Shown here one piece after another: positions 16,225 to 23,890 of a DNA stretch of 46,391 bases. The stretch's first letter is position 1. Each line of letters opens with the position of its first letter. A program made the position numbers and the translations under genes. The DNA comes from Oscillospiraceae bacterium (GTDB lineage: Bacteria; Bacillota; Clostridia; Oscillospirales; Oscillospiraceae), in contig JAISJC010000003.1 in NCBI GenBank assembly GCA_031261745.1, positions 1 to 46,391 on the forward strand, written 5' to 3'. The notes below the pieces were generated by a model. The model had not been told where the DNA came from, made no database searches, and saw nothing but the letters and a program-made list of their open reading frames with translations.

Positions 16225-16858
16225 ACTCATTGTATTAGAGGGCATTGACGGAAGCGGGAAATCCACGCAGTTCAAGCTCCTGACAGAGCGGCTTGCGCGT
16301 GAGGGACTCGCGTTCCGAACCGTGCGGTTTCCGCGATATGACAATGATTCAAGCGCGTTATTGCGGATGTACCTCGCGGGCGACTTCGGCACGCGGCCGG
16401 ACGACGTGAACGCGTACGCCGCGTCCGCGTTCTTCGCGGTGGACCGATATGCGTCGTACAAAACCGAGTCGTGGGGCGCGTTTCTCGACGCGGGCGGCGT
16501 GGTTCTGACCGACCGCTACACGACCTCAAACGCGATTCACCAGGGCGCGAAGCTGAAAAAGCCGGAGCGTCAGGCGTTTTTCCGCTGGATTTATGAGTTC
16601 GAGTTCGGGCAGATGGGTCTGCCGCGCCCGACGGCGGTAATCTATCACGACATCAACGCCGGGGACGCGATTGAGCGGATTAAGACGCGCGACGGCGCGG
16701 CGGACATTCACGAAAACGACGCGGATTACCTCGCGAAATGCGCCGACTGCGCGGGCGAGGCCGCCTGCATTCTCGGCTGGATTCCCGTGGACGCTTTTCG
16801 GAGCGAAGCGGAGATCCACGAGGAGATTTACGCGCTCGTCCGCGGTGAATTTCAATGA
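16217..16858 (+). CDS. tmk: thymidylate kinase
   Basis: A 213-residue P-loop kinase. G-I-D-G-S-G-K-S-T is the Walker A motif at the N-terminus, F-P-R-Y is the substrate DR(Y/H)-type helix region, and L-T-D-R-Y-T-T-S-N-A-I-H-Q is the characteristic D-R-Y-x-x-S segment. It phosphorylates dTMP to dTDP. AAGAGGT precedes the ATG. The length and the C-terminal half resemble the clostridial branch of dTMP kinases. It sits between a cell-wall glycosyltransferase and a folate gene with overlaps on both sides. Confidence 0.9.
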   Translation: MGKLIVLEGIDGSGKSTQFKLLTERLAREGLAFRTVRFPRYDNDSSALLRMYLAGDFGTRPDDVNAYAASAFFAVDRYASYKTESWGAFLDAGGVVLTDRYTTSNAIHQGAKLKKPERQAFFRWIYEFEFGQMGLPRPTAVIYHDINAGDAIERIKTRDGAADIHENDADYLAKCADCAGEAACILGWIPVDAFRSEAEIHEEIYALVRGEFQ

Positions 16859-17418
16859 CGGACACCAATAAGAAAGCTCTGCGCGAGGAGCTTATGGCGC
16901 GCGAATCGGCGTTTTCGCCCGATTACATCGCCGAATCAAACGCGGGGATTGCCGCGAACCTGCTCGCGCTGACGGAATATCGGGCGGCGAAAACAATTCT
17001 GTTTTTTTACAGTATTTGGTCGGAGCCGGACACGCACGCGCCGATAAACGCCGCGCTGGCGCAGGGGAAAACCGTTTGTCTGCCGGAGTCGCTGCCGCGC
17101 GGGATTATGGTTGCGCGGAAAATCGGGAGCTTGGACGAGCTTGTCCCAGCGCGGTACAATATTCCGTCGCCGACGGCGGAAATGCCGGAGATATTGCCGC
17201 AAGACATTGACCTGATTATTGTTCCGAGCGTCGCGTTTGACGCGGACGGGTACCGCCTCGGTCACGGCGGCGGGTACTACGACCGCTATCTGCCGCGCAG
17301 CCGCGCGTTCCGCTGCGGCGTTGCGCGGGAGCAGATGCTGCTCCCGCGTGTACCGCGCGATGAATTCGATGTCGCCGTGGACTGCTTAGTCACGGAAAGC
17401 CGCGTACTTCGCTTCTGA
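16855..17418 (+). CDS. 5-formyltetrahydrofolate cyclo-ligase
   Basis: 187 residues. The signature V-P-S-V-A-F-D-A-D-G-Y-R-L-G-H-G-G-G-Y-Y-D-R-Y-L identifies the MTHFS/YgfA family, and the N-terminal basic K-K-A-L-R-E-E-L binds the nucleotide. It converts 5-formyl-THF to 5,10-methenyl-THF with ATP, recovering folate for one-carbon reactions such as thymidylate synthesis, which fits its ATGA overlap with tmk. It ends one nt before the stop of a small gene on the other strand, with no visible terminator between them. Confidence 0.92.
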   Translation: MTDTNKKALREELMARESAFSPDYIAESNAGIAANLLALTEYRAAKTILFFYSIWSEPDTHAPINAALAQGKTVCLPESLPRGIMVARKIGSLDELVPARYNIPSPTAEMPEILPQDIDLIIVPSVAFDADGYRLGHGGGYYDRYLPRSRAFRCGVAREQMLLPRVPRDEFDVAVDCLVTESRVLRF

Positions 17419-17419
17419 A

Positions 17420-17539
17420 TCAGCAGCCGCAGTCGCTTGTTGATTCGCCGAGAATGCCGTTGTTTCCCCCGCGCAGCAGGCAGCAGAGGACGATAAGTAT
17501 AAGGATAATCCAAAGGCAAGAGCTGTTGTTTCCGAACAT
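17420..17539 (-). CDS. 39-residue cysteine-rich small membrane peptide
   Basis: This gene is too short for the ORF track. It starts ATG 17539 with AAGGGG 8 nt upstream. The peptide runs M-F-G-N-N-S-S-C, then a hydrophobic stretch L-W-I-I-L-I-L-I-V-L-C-C-L-L, then R-G-G-N-N-G and ends S-D-C-G-C. It has five Cys, one TM segment and Asn/Gly-rich flanks. The composition resembles small Cys/Gly-rich single-TM peptides found in clostridia and often linked to spores; I cannot place it in a family with certainty. The good ribosome site, complete frame and otherwise empty gap argue for a real gene. It diverges from mltG. Confidence 0.7.
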   Translation of the reverse strand: MFGNNSSCLWIILILIVLCCLLRGGNNGILGESTSDCGC

Positions 17540-17613
17540 TGATAGCACCCCTTAATATGTTAGTGTTATAGTATATTCAGGTAAGCAGACTTTGTTACAG
17601 TAAAAGGAGTAAT

Positions 17614-18780
17614 ATGGACGACGAGTACGAGAAAGTAGATTTTCCGCAGGAGAAAAATCCGGAACCCAAATTTGATGTAAATTTTGACTTTGAGGGTGAG
17701 TATAACGACGTTCCCGACGACGCGCCGCTTCACCGCCGCCGCACGCGGCGCACGGGCTGCCTCGGCGGGGTGATGTTTCTCATCGTTATTATATGCGTGA
17801 GCCTTGTGCTGGCGTCGATTCTGTGGCTCGCCGCGACGGATGTTCTCGGCTTCGGCGGCGCGGATAAGCTCGTGATTATAACGGTCCCGCGCGCGTTCAC
17901 GATGGACGAGGTGACGGAAAACCTCCGCGACCTCGGTCTTATCAAGTACGAGGGGCTGTTCAAGCTCTATTCCAAGTTTTCGCACAGCGAGGAGACGATT
18001 GTCCCCGGAACGTACGAGCTGAATCTGAGCTATGACTACCGCGCAATCGTCTACGGAATGAGCGCGAAGTCCGGCGCGCGCGTCACGACGGGCGTGACGT
18101 TCCCGGAGGGGCTGACAATGGCGCAGATGTTCAAGCTCCTCGACGAAACGGGCGTATGCTCCGCCGAGGATCTGTGGCTCGCCGCTACGAACACGGAGTT
18201 CGACTACGCGTTCCTTGAAGGTACGGAAACAGGCGACCGCCACCGCCTCGAAGGATTCCTGTTCCCCGACACCTACACGTTCTGGCTCGGCGATTCCCCG
18301 GCGCGCGTCCTGCGCAAGATGCTCGACACCTTTGAACTGCGCTTCCAGGCGGAGTGGTACACCAAGGCCGAGGAACTCGGCTATACCCCGCGTGAGATAA
18401 TCATCATCGCGTCGATAATCGAGCGCGAGGCCGGCGCGGAGAGCGACCGCACAAAGATTGCGTCGGTCATCTATAACCGCCTGAAAAGCAGTGACATAAA
18501 ACGCCTTGAAATCGACGCGACAATTTACTACGCAATCGCTGAGACGGGCGAAAAGTTCTCGACCTCGGTGGAGAGCCCGTACAACACCTACCGCGTTGAG
18601 GGGCTGCCGCCCGGCGCGATTTCAAACCCCGGCGTCGCGTCGATTAAGGCCGCGCTCAACCCCGACAAGACCGGATTCTATTACTACGCGCTGACGAAGG
18701 ACGAGGACCGCCACCACGCGTTTTTCGGAACGTATGAGGAGCAGCGCAAGTTCGTCGAGAGCGACCAATATGGGGGTTAA
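17614..18780 (+). CDS. mltG: endolytic murein transglycosylase (MltG/YceG)
   Basis: 388 residues with a long acidic cytoplasmic head, a basic R-R-R-T-R-R stop, one TM helix (V-M-F-L-I-V-I-I-C-V-S-L-V-L) at about residues 50-72, a LysM-like segment and the YceG catalytic domain. I-I-A-S-I-I-E-R-E-A carries the catalytic Glu, and G-L-P-P-G-A-I-S-N-P-G and N-P-D-K-T are family motifs. It cleaves nascent glycan strands and helps end peptidoglycan polymerisation. AAAAGGAG lies 6 nt before the ATG. Confidence 0.93.
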   Translation: MDDEYEKVDFPQEKNPEPKFDVNFDFEGEYNDVPDDAPLHRRRTRRTGCLGGVMFLIVIICVSLVLASILWLAATDVLGFGGADKLVIITVPRAFTMDEVTENLRDLGLIKYEGLFKLYSKFSHSEETIVPGTYELNLSYDYRAIVYGMSAKSGARVTTGVTFPEGLTMAQMFKLLDETGVCSAEDLWLAATNTEFDYAFLEGTETGDRHRLEGFLFPDTYTFWLGDSPARVLRKMLDTFELRFQAEWYTKAEELGYTPREIIIIASIIEREAGAESDRTKIASVIYNRLKSSDIKRLEIDATIYYAIAETGEKFSTSVESPYNTYRVEGLPPGAISNPGVASIKAALNPDKTGFYYYALTKDEDRHHAFFGTYEEQRKFVESDQYGG

Positions 18781-18783
18781 TGT

Positions 18784-20298
18784 ATGATTTCCACTGTTCG
18801 CTCCCTTGGTATCGGCGGGATTCGCGGTTATGAGGTCTCCGTGGAGTGCTTCATCTCCGGCGGATTGCCGGCGTTCGACATCGTAGGTCTGCCCGACGCG
18901 GCTGTGCGCGAGGCGCGCGAGCGCGTCCGCTCCGCGACGAAGAACTGCGGGATAAAATTCCCCGTGTCGCGCATCACCGTGAACCTCGCCCCCGCCGACC
19001 GCAAAAAGGGAGGAACGGTCTACGATTTGCCCGTTATGCTGTGCATTCTCTCCGCGGCGGGCGACATTAAGAAAATTCCGGACGACTGCGCCTTTTTCGG
19101 CGAATTATCCCTGACTGGGGATTTGCGCCACGTCCCCGGCTCGCTGCCGATGGCACTCGCGGCGGAGCGCGCGGGCATAAAACGCCTGTTCGTACCGTCG
19201 GCGTGCGCGGCGGAGGCCGCGTTTGCGTCCGGATTGCAGGTCTTTGCCGCGTCGCACGTGTCGGAAATATTGGAGCATTTGAGCGGCATTAAGGCTCTCG
19301 AACCTACGCCTCCGCAGGACTACGCGCCGAAAATAACCCACGCGGTGGACTTCGCGGAGGTCAAGGGACAGGAGAACGTGAAGCGTGCGCTGGAAGTCGC
19401 CGCCGCCGGCGGTCACAATATTCTGCTCGTCGGTTCGCCCGGCTCCGGCAAGAGTATGATGGCGAAGCGCATCGTCACAATCCTCCCCGATATGACGCGC
19501 GAGGAGACGATTGAGGCGACGGAAATCCATTCCGTCGCGGGAATGACGAGCCTTGACAACCCGATTCTCACCGAGCGGCCGTTCCGAAGCCCGCACCACA
19601 CGGTTTCCACGTCCGCGATGTCGGGCGGCGGACCGGTGCCGCGTCCGGGCGAAATTTCGTTGGCGCACAACGGCGTGCTGTTCCTCGACGAGTTTCCGGA
19701 GTTCCACCGCGACGTGCTGGAAGCGTTGCGCCAGCCCTTGGAGGACGGACAGATTACGATCTCCCGCGCGGCAAGCTCCGTTACATACCCCTGCGGATTT
19801 ATGCTCGTCTGCGCGATGAATCCCTGCCGCTGCGGTTGGTACGGCCACCCGTCGGGTCGCTGCACCTGCACGGATAAAGCCTTGGAGCAGTACCGCGAGC
19901 GGCTGTCGGGTCCGCTGCTTGACCGCATTGATATGTATATTGAGGTCGGCTCGCTCGAATTCACGGAGCTGCGCGAGCGCGGCTCGGCGGACACGTCCGA
20001 GGTCATTCGTGAGCGCGTGAACCGCGCGCGCGGCGTTCAGCGCGAACGCTACAAAGGTTCCGGGGTGGATTGCAACGCACACGCGGGCGTGAGCTTCCTC
20101 GACGCGCACTGCGCCCTGTCCGAGGAGGCGGAGACGCTTCTTAAAAGAGCGTTTGAGCGGCTGCGTCTCACGGCGCGGAGCTACGACCGCATTCGCCGCG
20201 TCGCGCGGACAATCGCGGATTTGGCGAACGAGCCGGACATTCTGCCCGCGCACATCGCCGAGGCCGTGCGGTACAGGACATACGATTTTCAATCGTAG
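18784..20298 (+). CDS. YifB/ComM-family Mg-chelatase-like AAA ATPase
   Basis: 504 residues. There is an N-terminal Lon-substrate-binding-like domain (F-D-I-V-G-L-P-D-A-A-V-R-E-A), then a Mg-chelatase AAA core with Walker A G-S-P-G-S-G-K-S, Walker B L-F-L-D-E-F-P-E-F and a Cys set (C-A-M-N-P-C-R-C-G...C-T-C) in the central part, and the C-terminal Mg_chelatase domain. The ComM group is a hexameric helicase that extends branch migration during natural transformation. The gene starts 3 nt after mltG; comF and recD2 a few kb downstream are also DNA-related. Confidence 0.92.
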   Translation: MISTVRSLGIGGIRGYEVSVECFISGGLPAFDIVGLPDAAVREARERVRSATKNCGIKFPVSRITVNLAPADRKKGGTVYDLPVMLCILSAAGDIKKIPDDCAFFGELSLTGDLRHVPGSLPMALAAERAGIKRLFVPSACAAEAAFASGLQVFAASHVSEILEHLSGIKALEPTPPQDYAPKITHAVDFAEVKGQENVKRALEVAAAGGHNILLVGSPGSGKSMMAKRIVTILPDMTREETIEATEIHSVAGMTSLDNPILTERPFRSPHHTVSTSAMSGGGPVPRPGEISLAHNGVLFLDEFPEFHRDVLEALRQPLEDGQITISRAASSVTYPCGFMLVCAMNPCRCGWYGHPSGRCTCTDKALEQYRERLSGPLLDRIDMYIEVGSLEFTELRERGSADTSEVIRERVNRARGVQRERYKGSGVDCNAHAGVSFLDAHCALSEEAETLLKRAFERLRLTARSYDRIRRVARTIADLANEPDILPAHIAEAVRYRTYDFQS

Positions 20299-20310
20299 AG
20301 GTGTGAAATT

Positions 20311-21477
20311 TTGAAAGAAATAATTTTGCTCAAACAGGGCGAGATGATACTCAAAGGGCTGAATCGTCGCAGCTTTGAGGTGCGGCTGGAAAACGGCGTG
20401 AAACGCGCCGTCAAGCCGTACGGCGAGTTTACCGTGCGCTCCGTCCAGTCCGTGATTTACGTTCTGCCGCAGGGCGAATGCGACATTGACGGTGCGTTCG
20501 CGGCGTGCGAAAATGTGTTCGGTATCGTGTCGCTGTCGCGCTGCGCGGAATGCGAAAAGGACATCGGCGCAATCTACGAAACCGCGAAAGCGTACCTCGG
20601 CGCGGAGTTGACGTCCGCGAAATCCTTCAAGGTTGAAACCAAGCGCGCCGATAAGCGTTTCCCGATGAGCAGCATCGCCGTCTCGCAGGAGGTCGGCGGG
20701 AACCTGAACGAGGACTTCCCCGCCTGCGCCGTGGACGTGCATAACCCGCAGCTGACGATTACGGTCGAGATTCGCGAGGACGCGGCGTATATCCACGGCA
20801 ATCCCGTGCGCGGCGCGGGCGGTCTGCCGCCAGGCTCTGCGGGGCGCGTCGTGAGCCTGCTGTCCGGCGGGATTGATTCGCCCGTGTCCACGTATCTGAC
20901 GGCGCGGCGCGGCGCGGCGATAATTCCCGTGCATTTCTTCTCGAAGCCGTACACGTCGGAGATGGCGAAGCAAAAGGTGCTGGATATCGCGAAGATTTTA
21001 GCGAAATACTGCGGAAAAATGGTCGTCGAGGTCGTGCCGTTCACGCATATTCAGGAGGAGATTGCGAAACAATGTCCGGAGGAGTACGGGACGATTATCA
21101 CGCGCAGGTTTATGATGGCGATTGCCGACAAAATTGCGCTGGATAACCGCTGCGGCGCGCTGATTACGGGCGAAAACCTCGGACAGGTCGCGAGCCAGAC
21201 GCTCGCGTCGCTCGCCTGCACGGACGACGCGGCGGAGACGCTCGTCCTGCGTCCGCTGATTGCGATGGACAAGCGCGAAATCACGGAATGGGCCGTGAAA
21301 ATCGGGACGTATGACACCTCGATATTGCCGTTTGAGGACTGCTGCACCGTGTTCACGCCGCGCCGCCCGTCCACAAAGCCGCGGCTGGATAAGATTAAGC
21401 TCGCGGAATCGGTTCTCGATTGGGACGCGCTGATTGACGAGGCAATAGCGGGGATTGAGCATATCACAATTTCTTAG
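20311..21477 (+). CDS. thiI: tRNA 4-thiouridine synthetase (ThiI)
   Basis: 388 residues from a TTG start with GAGGTG 7 nt upstream; no ATG fits the conserved N-terminus K-E-I-I-L-L-K-Q-G-E-M-I-L-K-G-L-N-R-R-S-F. It has an N-terminal ferredoxin-like plus THUMP region, then the PP-loop S-G-G-I-D-S-P-V and the C-terminal E-D-C-C-T-V-F-T-P-R-R-P-S-T-K-P. It lacks the rhodanese extension of E. coli ThiI, like the shorter Bacillus type. It activates U8 of tRNA and installs sulfur supplied by a NifS-like desulfurase. No such desulfurase is in the window. Confidence 0.92.
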   Translation: MKEIILLKQGEMILKGLNRRSFEVRLENGVKRAVKPYGEFTVRSVQSVIYVLPQGECDIDGAFAACENVFGIVSLSRCAECEKDIGAIYETAKAYLGAELTSAKSFKVETKRADKRFPMSSIAVSQEVGGNLNEDFPACAVDVHNPQLTITVEIREDAAYIHGNPVRGAGGLPPGSAGRVVSLLSGGIDSPVSTYLTARRGAAIIPVHFFSKPYTSEMAKQKVLDIAKILAKYCGKMVVEVVPFTHIQEEIAKQCPEEYGTIITRRFMMAIADKIALDNRCGALITGENLGQVASQTLASLACTDDAAETLVLRPLIAMDKREITEWAVKIGTYDTSILPFEDCCTVFTPRRPSTKPRLDKIKLAESVLDWDALIDEAIAGIEHITIS

Positions 21478-21489
21478 GGAGGAACCACA

Positions 21490-22743
21490 ATGCCGTACAC
21501 AGCGGAAATTATCGCGGTCGGAACAGAATTACTGCTCGGCAATATCGTGAATACCGACGCGCGCGACGTGTCCGTCGCGCTGGCGCAGCTTGGGATTAAC
21601 GTGTTCTTCCACACCGTCGTCGGCGACAATCCCGCGCGCGTAAAAGCCGCCGTCGCCCTCGCGAAAACCCGCGCGGACATCATCATCACGACGGGCGGCC
21701 TCGGCCCGACGTACGACGATTTGACGAAGCAGACCGTTGCCGAGGCGTTCGGAAAGGCCCTCGTTTTCAACGAGGCGGAGGCGGAGAAAATCCGCGCGTT
21801 CTTCCACGACCGCAATTTGGAGATTACCGAAAACAATTTCGCGCAGGCGTACCTGCCGGAGGGCTGCGTCATTTTCGACAACGGCGTCGGCACCGCGCCC
21901 GGCTGCGCGTTTGAGGCCGAGGGCAAGCGGATTTTAATGCTCCCCGGACCGCCGCGCGAATGCCGCGCGATGATTGAGTCCGGCCTGGTTCCGTACCTGA
22001 AAACCCTCGCGGGGGAGGAGATTTTCTCGCACAATATCCACATCTTCGGAATGGGCGAATCCGCCGTGGAGACGCGGTTCCGCGGGGTTATGGAACGCTC
22101 GGTGAACCCGACGCTCGCGCCCTACGCGAAGGACGGCGAAACGATGCTGCGCGTGACCGCGCGCGCCGAAAATCAGGCGGCGGCGGACGCGCTGATGTCG
22201 CCTGTGATTGACCTCGTGCGTGCCGAACTCGGCGATTTAATCTACGGGATTGACACGGACACGCTCGAAAACACGGTCGTCACGCTGCTGCGCGAGCGCG
22301 GGCTGACGCTCGCGGCGGCGGAATCCTGCACGGGCGGGCTTTTGGCGAAGCGCGTCACCGACGTACCCGGCGCGAGCCGCGTCTTTCGCGGCGGCGTGAC
22401 CGCGTACACGAACGCGGTGAAAACCGCGCTCGTCGGCGTCCCCGCGGAGCTTATCGAGACGTACGGCGTCGTGAGTGAGCAGATAGCGCAATCCCTCGCG
22501 GAGAATATCCGCGAGCGGCTCGGTGCGGATTTGGGCATCGGCATTACGGGCGTCGCCGGCCCCGGCGCGGACGAGACGGGCAACCCGGAGGGGCGCGTTT
22601 TTGTCGCCCTCGCGGCGCGCGACGGGACGTGGACGCGCAAATTGGATTTGTACTACGACCGCGAGCGGATTCGCGCGATGGCGGCGAGCCACGCGCTCGA
22701 TATGGCGCGGCGTTACCTCACCGGTGCGGCAGATGTCGTTTGA
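21490..22743 (+). CDS. cinA: CinA-family protein (competence/damage-inducible, nicotinamide-nucleotide amidase domain)
   Basis: 417 residues with the usual two domains. The N-terminal MoCF-like part has A-E-I-I-A-V-G-T-E-L-L-L-G-N-I-V-N-T-D and I-I-T-T-G-G-L-G-P-T-Y-D-D. The C-terminal PncC amidase-like part has A-A-E-S-C-T-G-G-L-L-A-K and G-I-T-G-V-A-G-P. Members hydrolyse NMN and/or ADP-ribose. AGGGAGG precedes the ATG. The last 11 nt overlap the following ATPase gene. Confidence 0.94.
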   Translation: MPYTAEIIAVGTELLLGNIVNTDARDVSVALAQLGINVFFHTVVGDNPARVKAAVALAKTRADIIITTGGLGPTYDDLTKQTVAEAFGKALVFNEAEAEKIRAFFHDRNLEITENNFAQAYLPEGCVIFDNGVGTAPGCAFEAEGKRILMLPGPPRECRAMIESGLVPYLKTLAGEEIFSHNIHIFGMGESAVETRFRGVMERSVNPTLAPYAKDGETMLRVTARAENQAAADALMSPVIDLVRAELGDLIYGIDTDTLENTVVTLLRERGLTLAAAESCTGGLLAKRVTDVPGASRVFRGGVTAYTNAVKTALVGVPAELIETYGVVSEQIAQSLAENIRERLGADLGIGITGVAGPGADETGNPEGRVFVALAARDGTWTRKLDLYYDRERIRAMAASHALDMARRYLTGAADVV

Positions 22744-23494
22744 CGGGCTTTATATCAACGCCGTCGGAATCAAGGCGCAGAGCCTTGAACCCGCGCAGCG
22801 GACGCGGTACCCGGTCGGCCTGTTCCCGTCGCTGCTGACGGAGCATATCCCGTTCCGCAAGCCCGTGACGTTCTTCGTCGGCGACAACGGCTCAGGCAAG
22901 TCTACGCTGATTGAGGCGATTGCGATTATTATGGGCTTCAATGCCGAGGGCGGGACGCGGAACTTCCGCTTCTCCACGCGCGGCAGCCATTCGGAGCTTG
23001 TGAAGCACCTGTATATCGACCGCGGCTTGAAGAAGCCGCGCGACGGATTTTTCCTGCGGGCGGAGAGCTTTTTCAATGTCGCGACGAACATTGAGGAGCT
23101 GGACCGTGAGCGGTCCTTCGGCGGGTCGATAATCGACAGCTACGGCGGCGTTTCCCTGCACGAGCAATCGCACGGCGAGTCTTTTCTCGCGCTGATGAAC
23201 AACCGCTTTGACGGTCACGGGCTGTATATCCTCGACGAACCGGAGGCCGCGCTGTCCCCCGTCGGCCAGCTGTCGATGCTCAACATCATTCACCGCCTCG
23301 TCGAAAACGAGGGCTCACAATTTATCATCGCGACGCACTCGCCGCTCCTCACGAAGTACCCGAACGCGGATATTTTTCAGTTCGGCGGCGGCGAAATAAA
23401 GCTGACGCCCTACGCGGAAACGGACCTCGCGGTGCTTTACAAAGACTTTTTGGCGAACGACAGACTGCTGACGGAGATGCTGAAACTCGATTAA
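22733..23494 (+). CDS. AAA family ATPase (ABC/RecF-like, small)
   Basis: 253 residues; the true start is the internal ATG 22733 of the track's 22523 ORF, because the upstream part is only a shadow of cinA. Walker A is G-D-N-G-S-G-K-S-T. An ABC-signature-like E-Q-S-H-G-E-S-F-L-A-L is followed by Walker B L-Y-I-L-D-E-P-E-A-A-L-S-P and an A-T-H-S-P switch His. It looks like a stand-alone predicted ATPase of the AAA_23/OLD-like group. The target is unknown. There is no nuclease or antiphage partner beside it, so I treat it as housekeeping of unknown role. Confidence 0.82.
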   Translation: MSFDGLYINAVGIKAQSLEPAQRTRYPVGLFPSLLTEHIPFRKPVTFFVGDNGSGKSTLIEAIAIIMGFNAEGGTRNFRFSTRGSHSELVKHLYIDRGLKKPRDGFFLRAESFFNVATNIEELDRERSFGGSIIDSYGGVSLHEQSHGESFLALMNNRFDGHGLYILDEPEAALSPVGQLSMLNIIHRLVENEGSQFIIATHSPLLTKYPNADIFQFGGGEIKLTPYAETDLAVLYKDFLANDRLLTEMLKLD

Positions 23495-23520
23495 CATTTC
23501 CCGCGCAAAACTCATAGAAT
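23491..23520 (+). promoter_or_regulatory. candidate sigma-A promoter upstream of the small membrane protein and recD2
   Basis: TTAACA, an 18-nt spacer, TAGAAT, overlapping the stop of the AAA ATPase gene. Transcription would start near 23527, inside the loop of the hairpin that covers the next ribosome binding site. Confidence 0.55.
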
Positions 23521-23537
23521 ACCTCACAAGGAGGTAT
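23519..23537 (+). promoter_or_regulatory. hairpin sequestering the Shine-Dalgarno site
   Basis: ATACCTC pairs perfectly with GAGGTAT around a 5-nt loop ACAAG. The 3' arm contains most of the AAGGAGG ribosome site of the gene starting at 23543. It can form only in RNA that begins upstream of about 23519. Confidence 0.55.
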
Positions 23538-23542
23538 CTATT

Positions 23543-23890
23543 ATGTACATACTTATTGAGAGTTTTATCACAATCGTGCTGCTTGCGCTCATCTCAATGC
23601 TCTGGATTGAGGCGCGGCGCACGGCCTACGCGCCGATACACGTCCCGCGCGGAGCCGCGATTTATACGGTAATCGCCGTTTCAGGCAGCGGCGAGGGGCT
23701 GGAACAGACCGTAAACAGCCTCGCGCATTTTCTCGGCGACGCCGCGCCCGGCACAAGAATCGTAATCGAGGACTGCGGTCTCGCGCCCGAAGGCGTGAAA
23801 ATCGCGGAGCTGCTCGCGAGAGACAACAAGAATGTAGTTTTAGGTACTAATGAGCTTATTGGTGGTGAAAAGGTTTGGCAAACGACGTAA
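23543..23890 (+). CDS. small membrane-anchored protein of unknown function
   Basis: 115 residues. The first ~22 (M-Y-I-L-I-E-S-F-I-T-I-V-L-L-A-L-I-S-M-L) form one TM helix, followed by R-R and a cytoplasmic domain with a G-S-G-E-G-L-E-Q-T-V-N-S-L segment. That domain loosely resembles the start of a Rossmann-like or glycosyltransferase fold, too short for a whole enzyme. A strong AAGGAGG lies 6 nt beyond the hairpin-prone leader. The 3' end overlaps recD2 by 16 nt. I do not recognise the family. Confidence 0.65.
   Translation: MYILIESFITIVLLALISMLWIEARRTAYAPIHVPRGAAIYTVIAVSGSGEGLEQTVNSLAHFLGDAAPGTRIVIEDCGLAPEGVKIAELLARDNKNVVLGTNELIGGEKVWQTT

Noticed and set aside
19105-20973. Minus-strand ORF of 622 aa opposite yifB and thiI
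   Set aside because: Low-complexity Arg-rich translation with no motifs, fully antisense to two well-supported genes.
22523-22732. N-terminal extension of the AAA ATPase
   Set aside because: These 70 residues are an out-of-frame shadow of cinA; the ATPase proper starts with ATG 22733.
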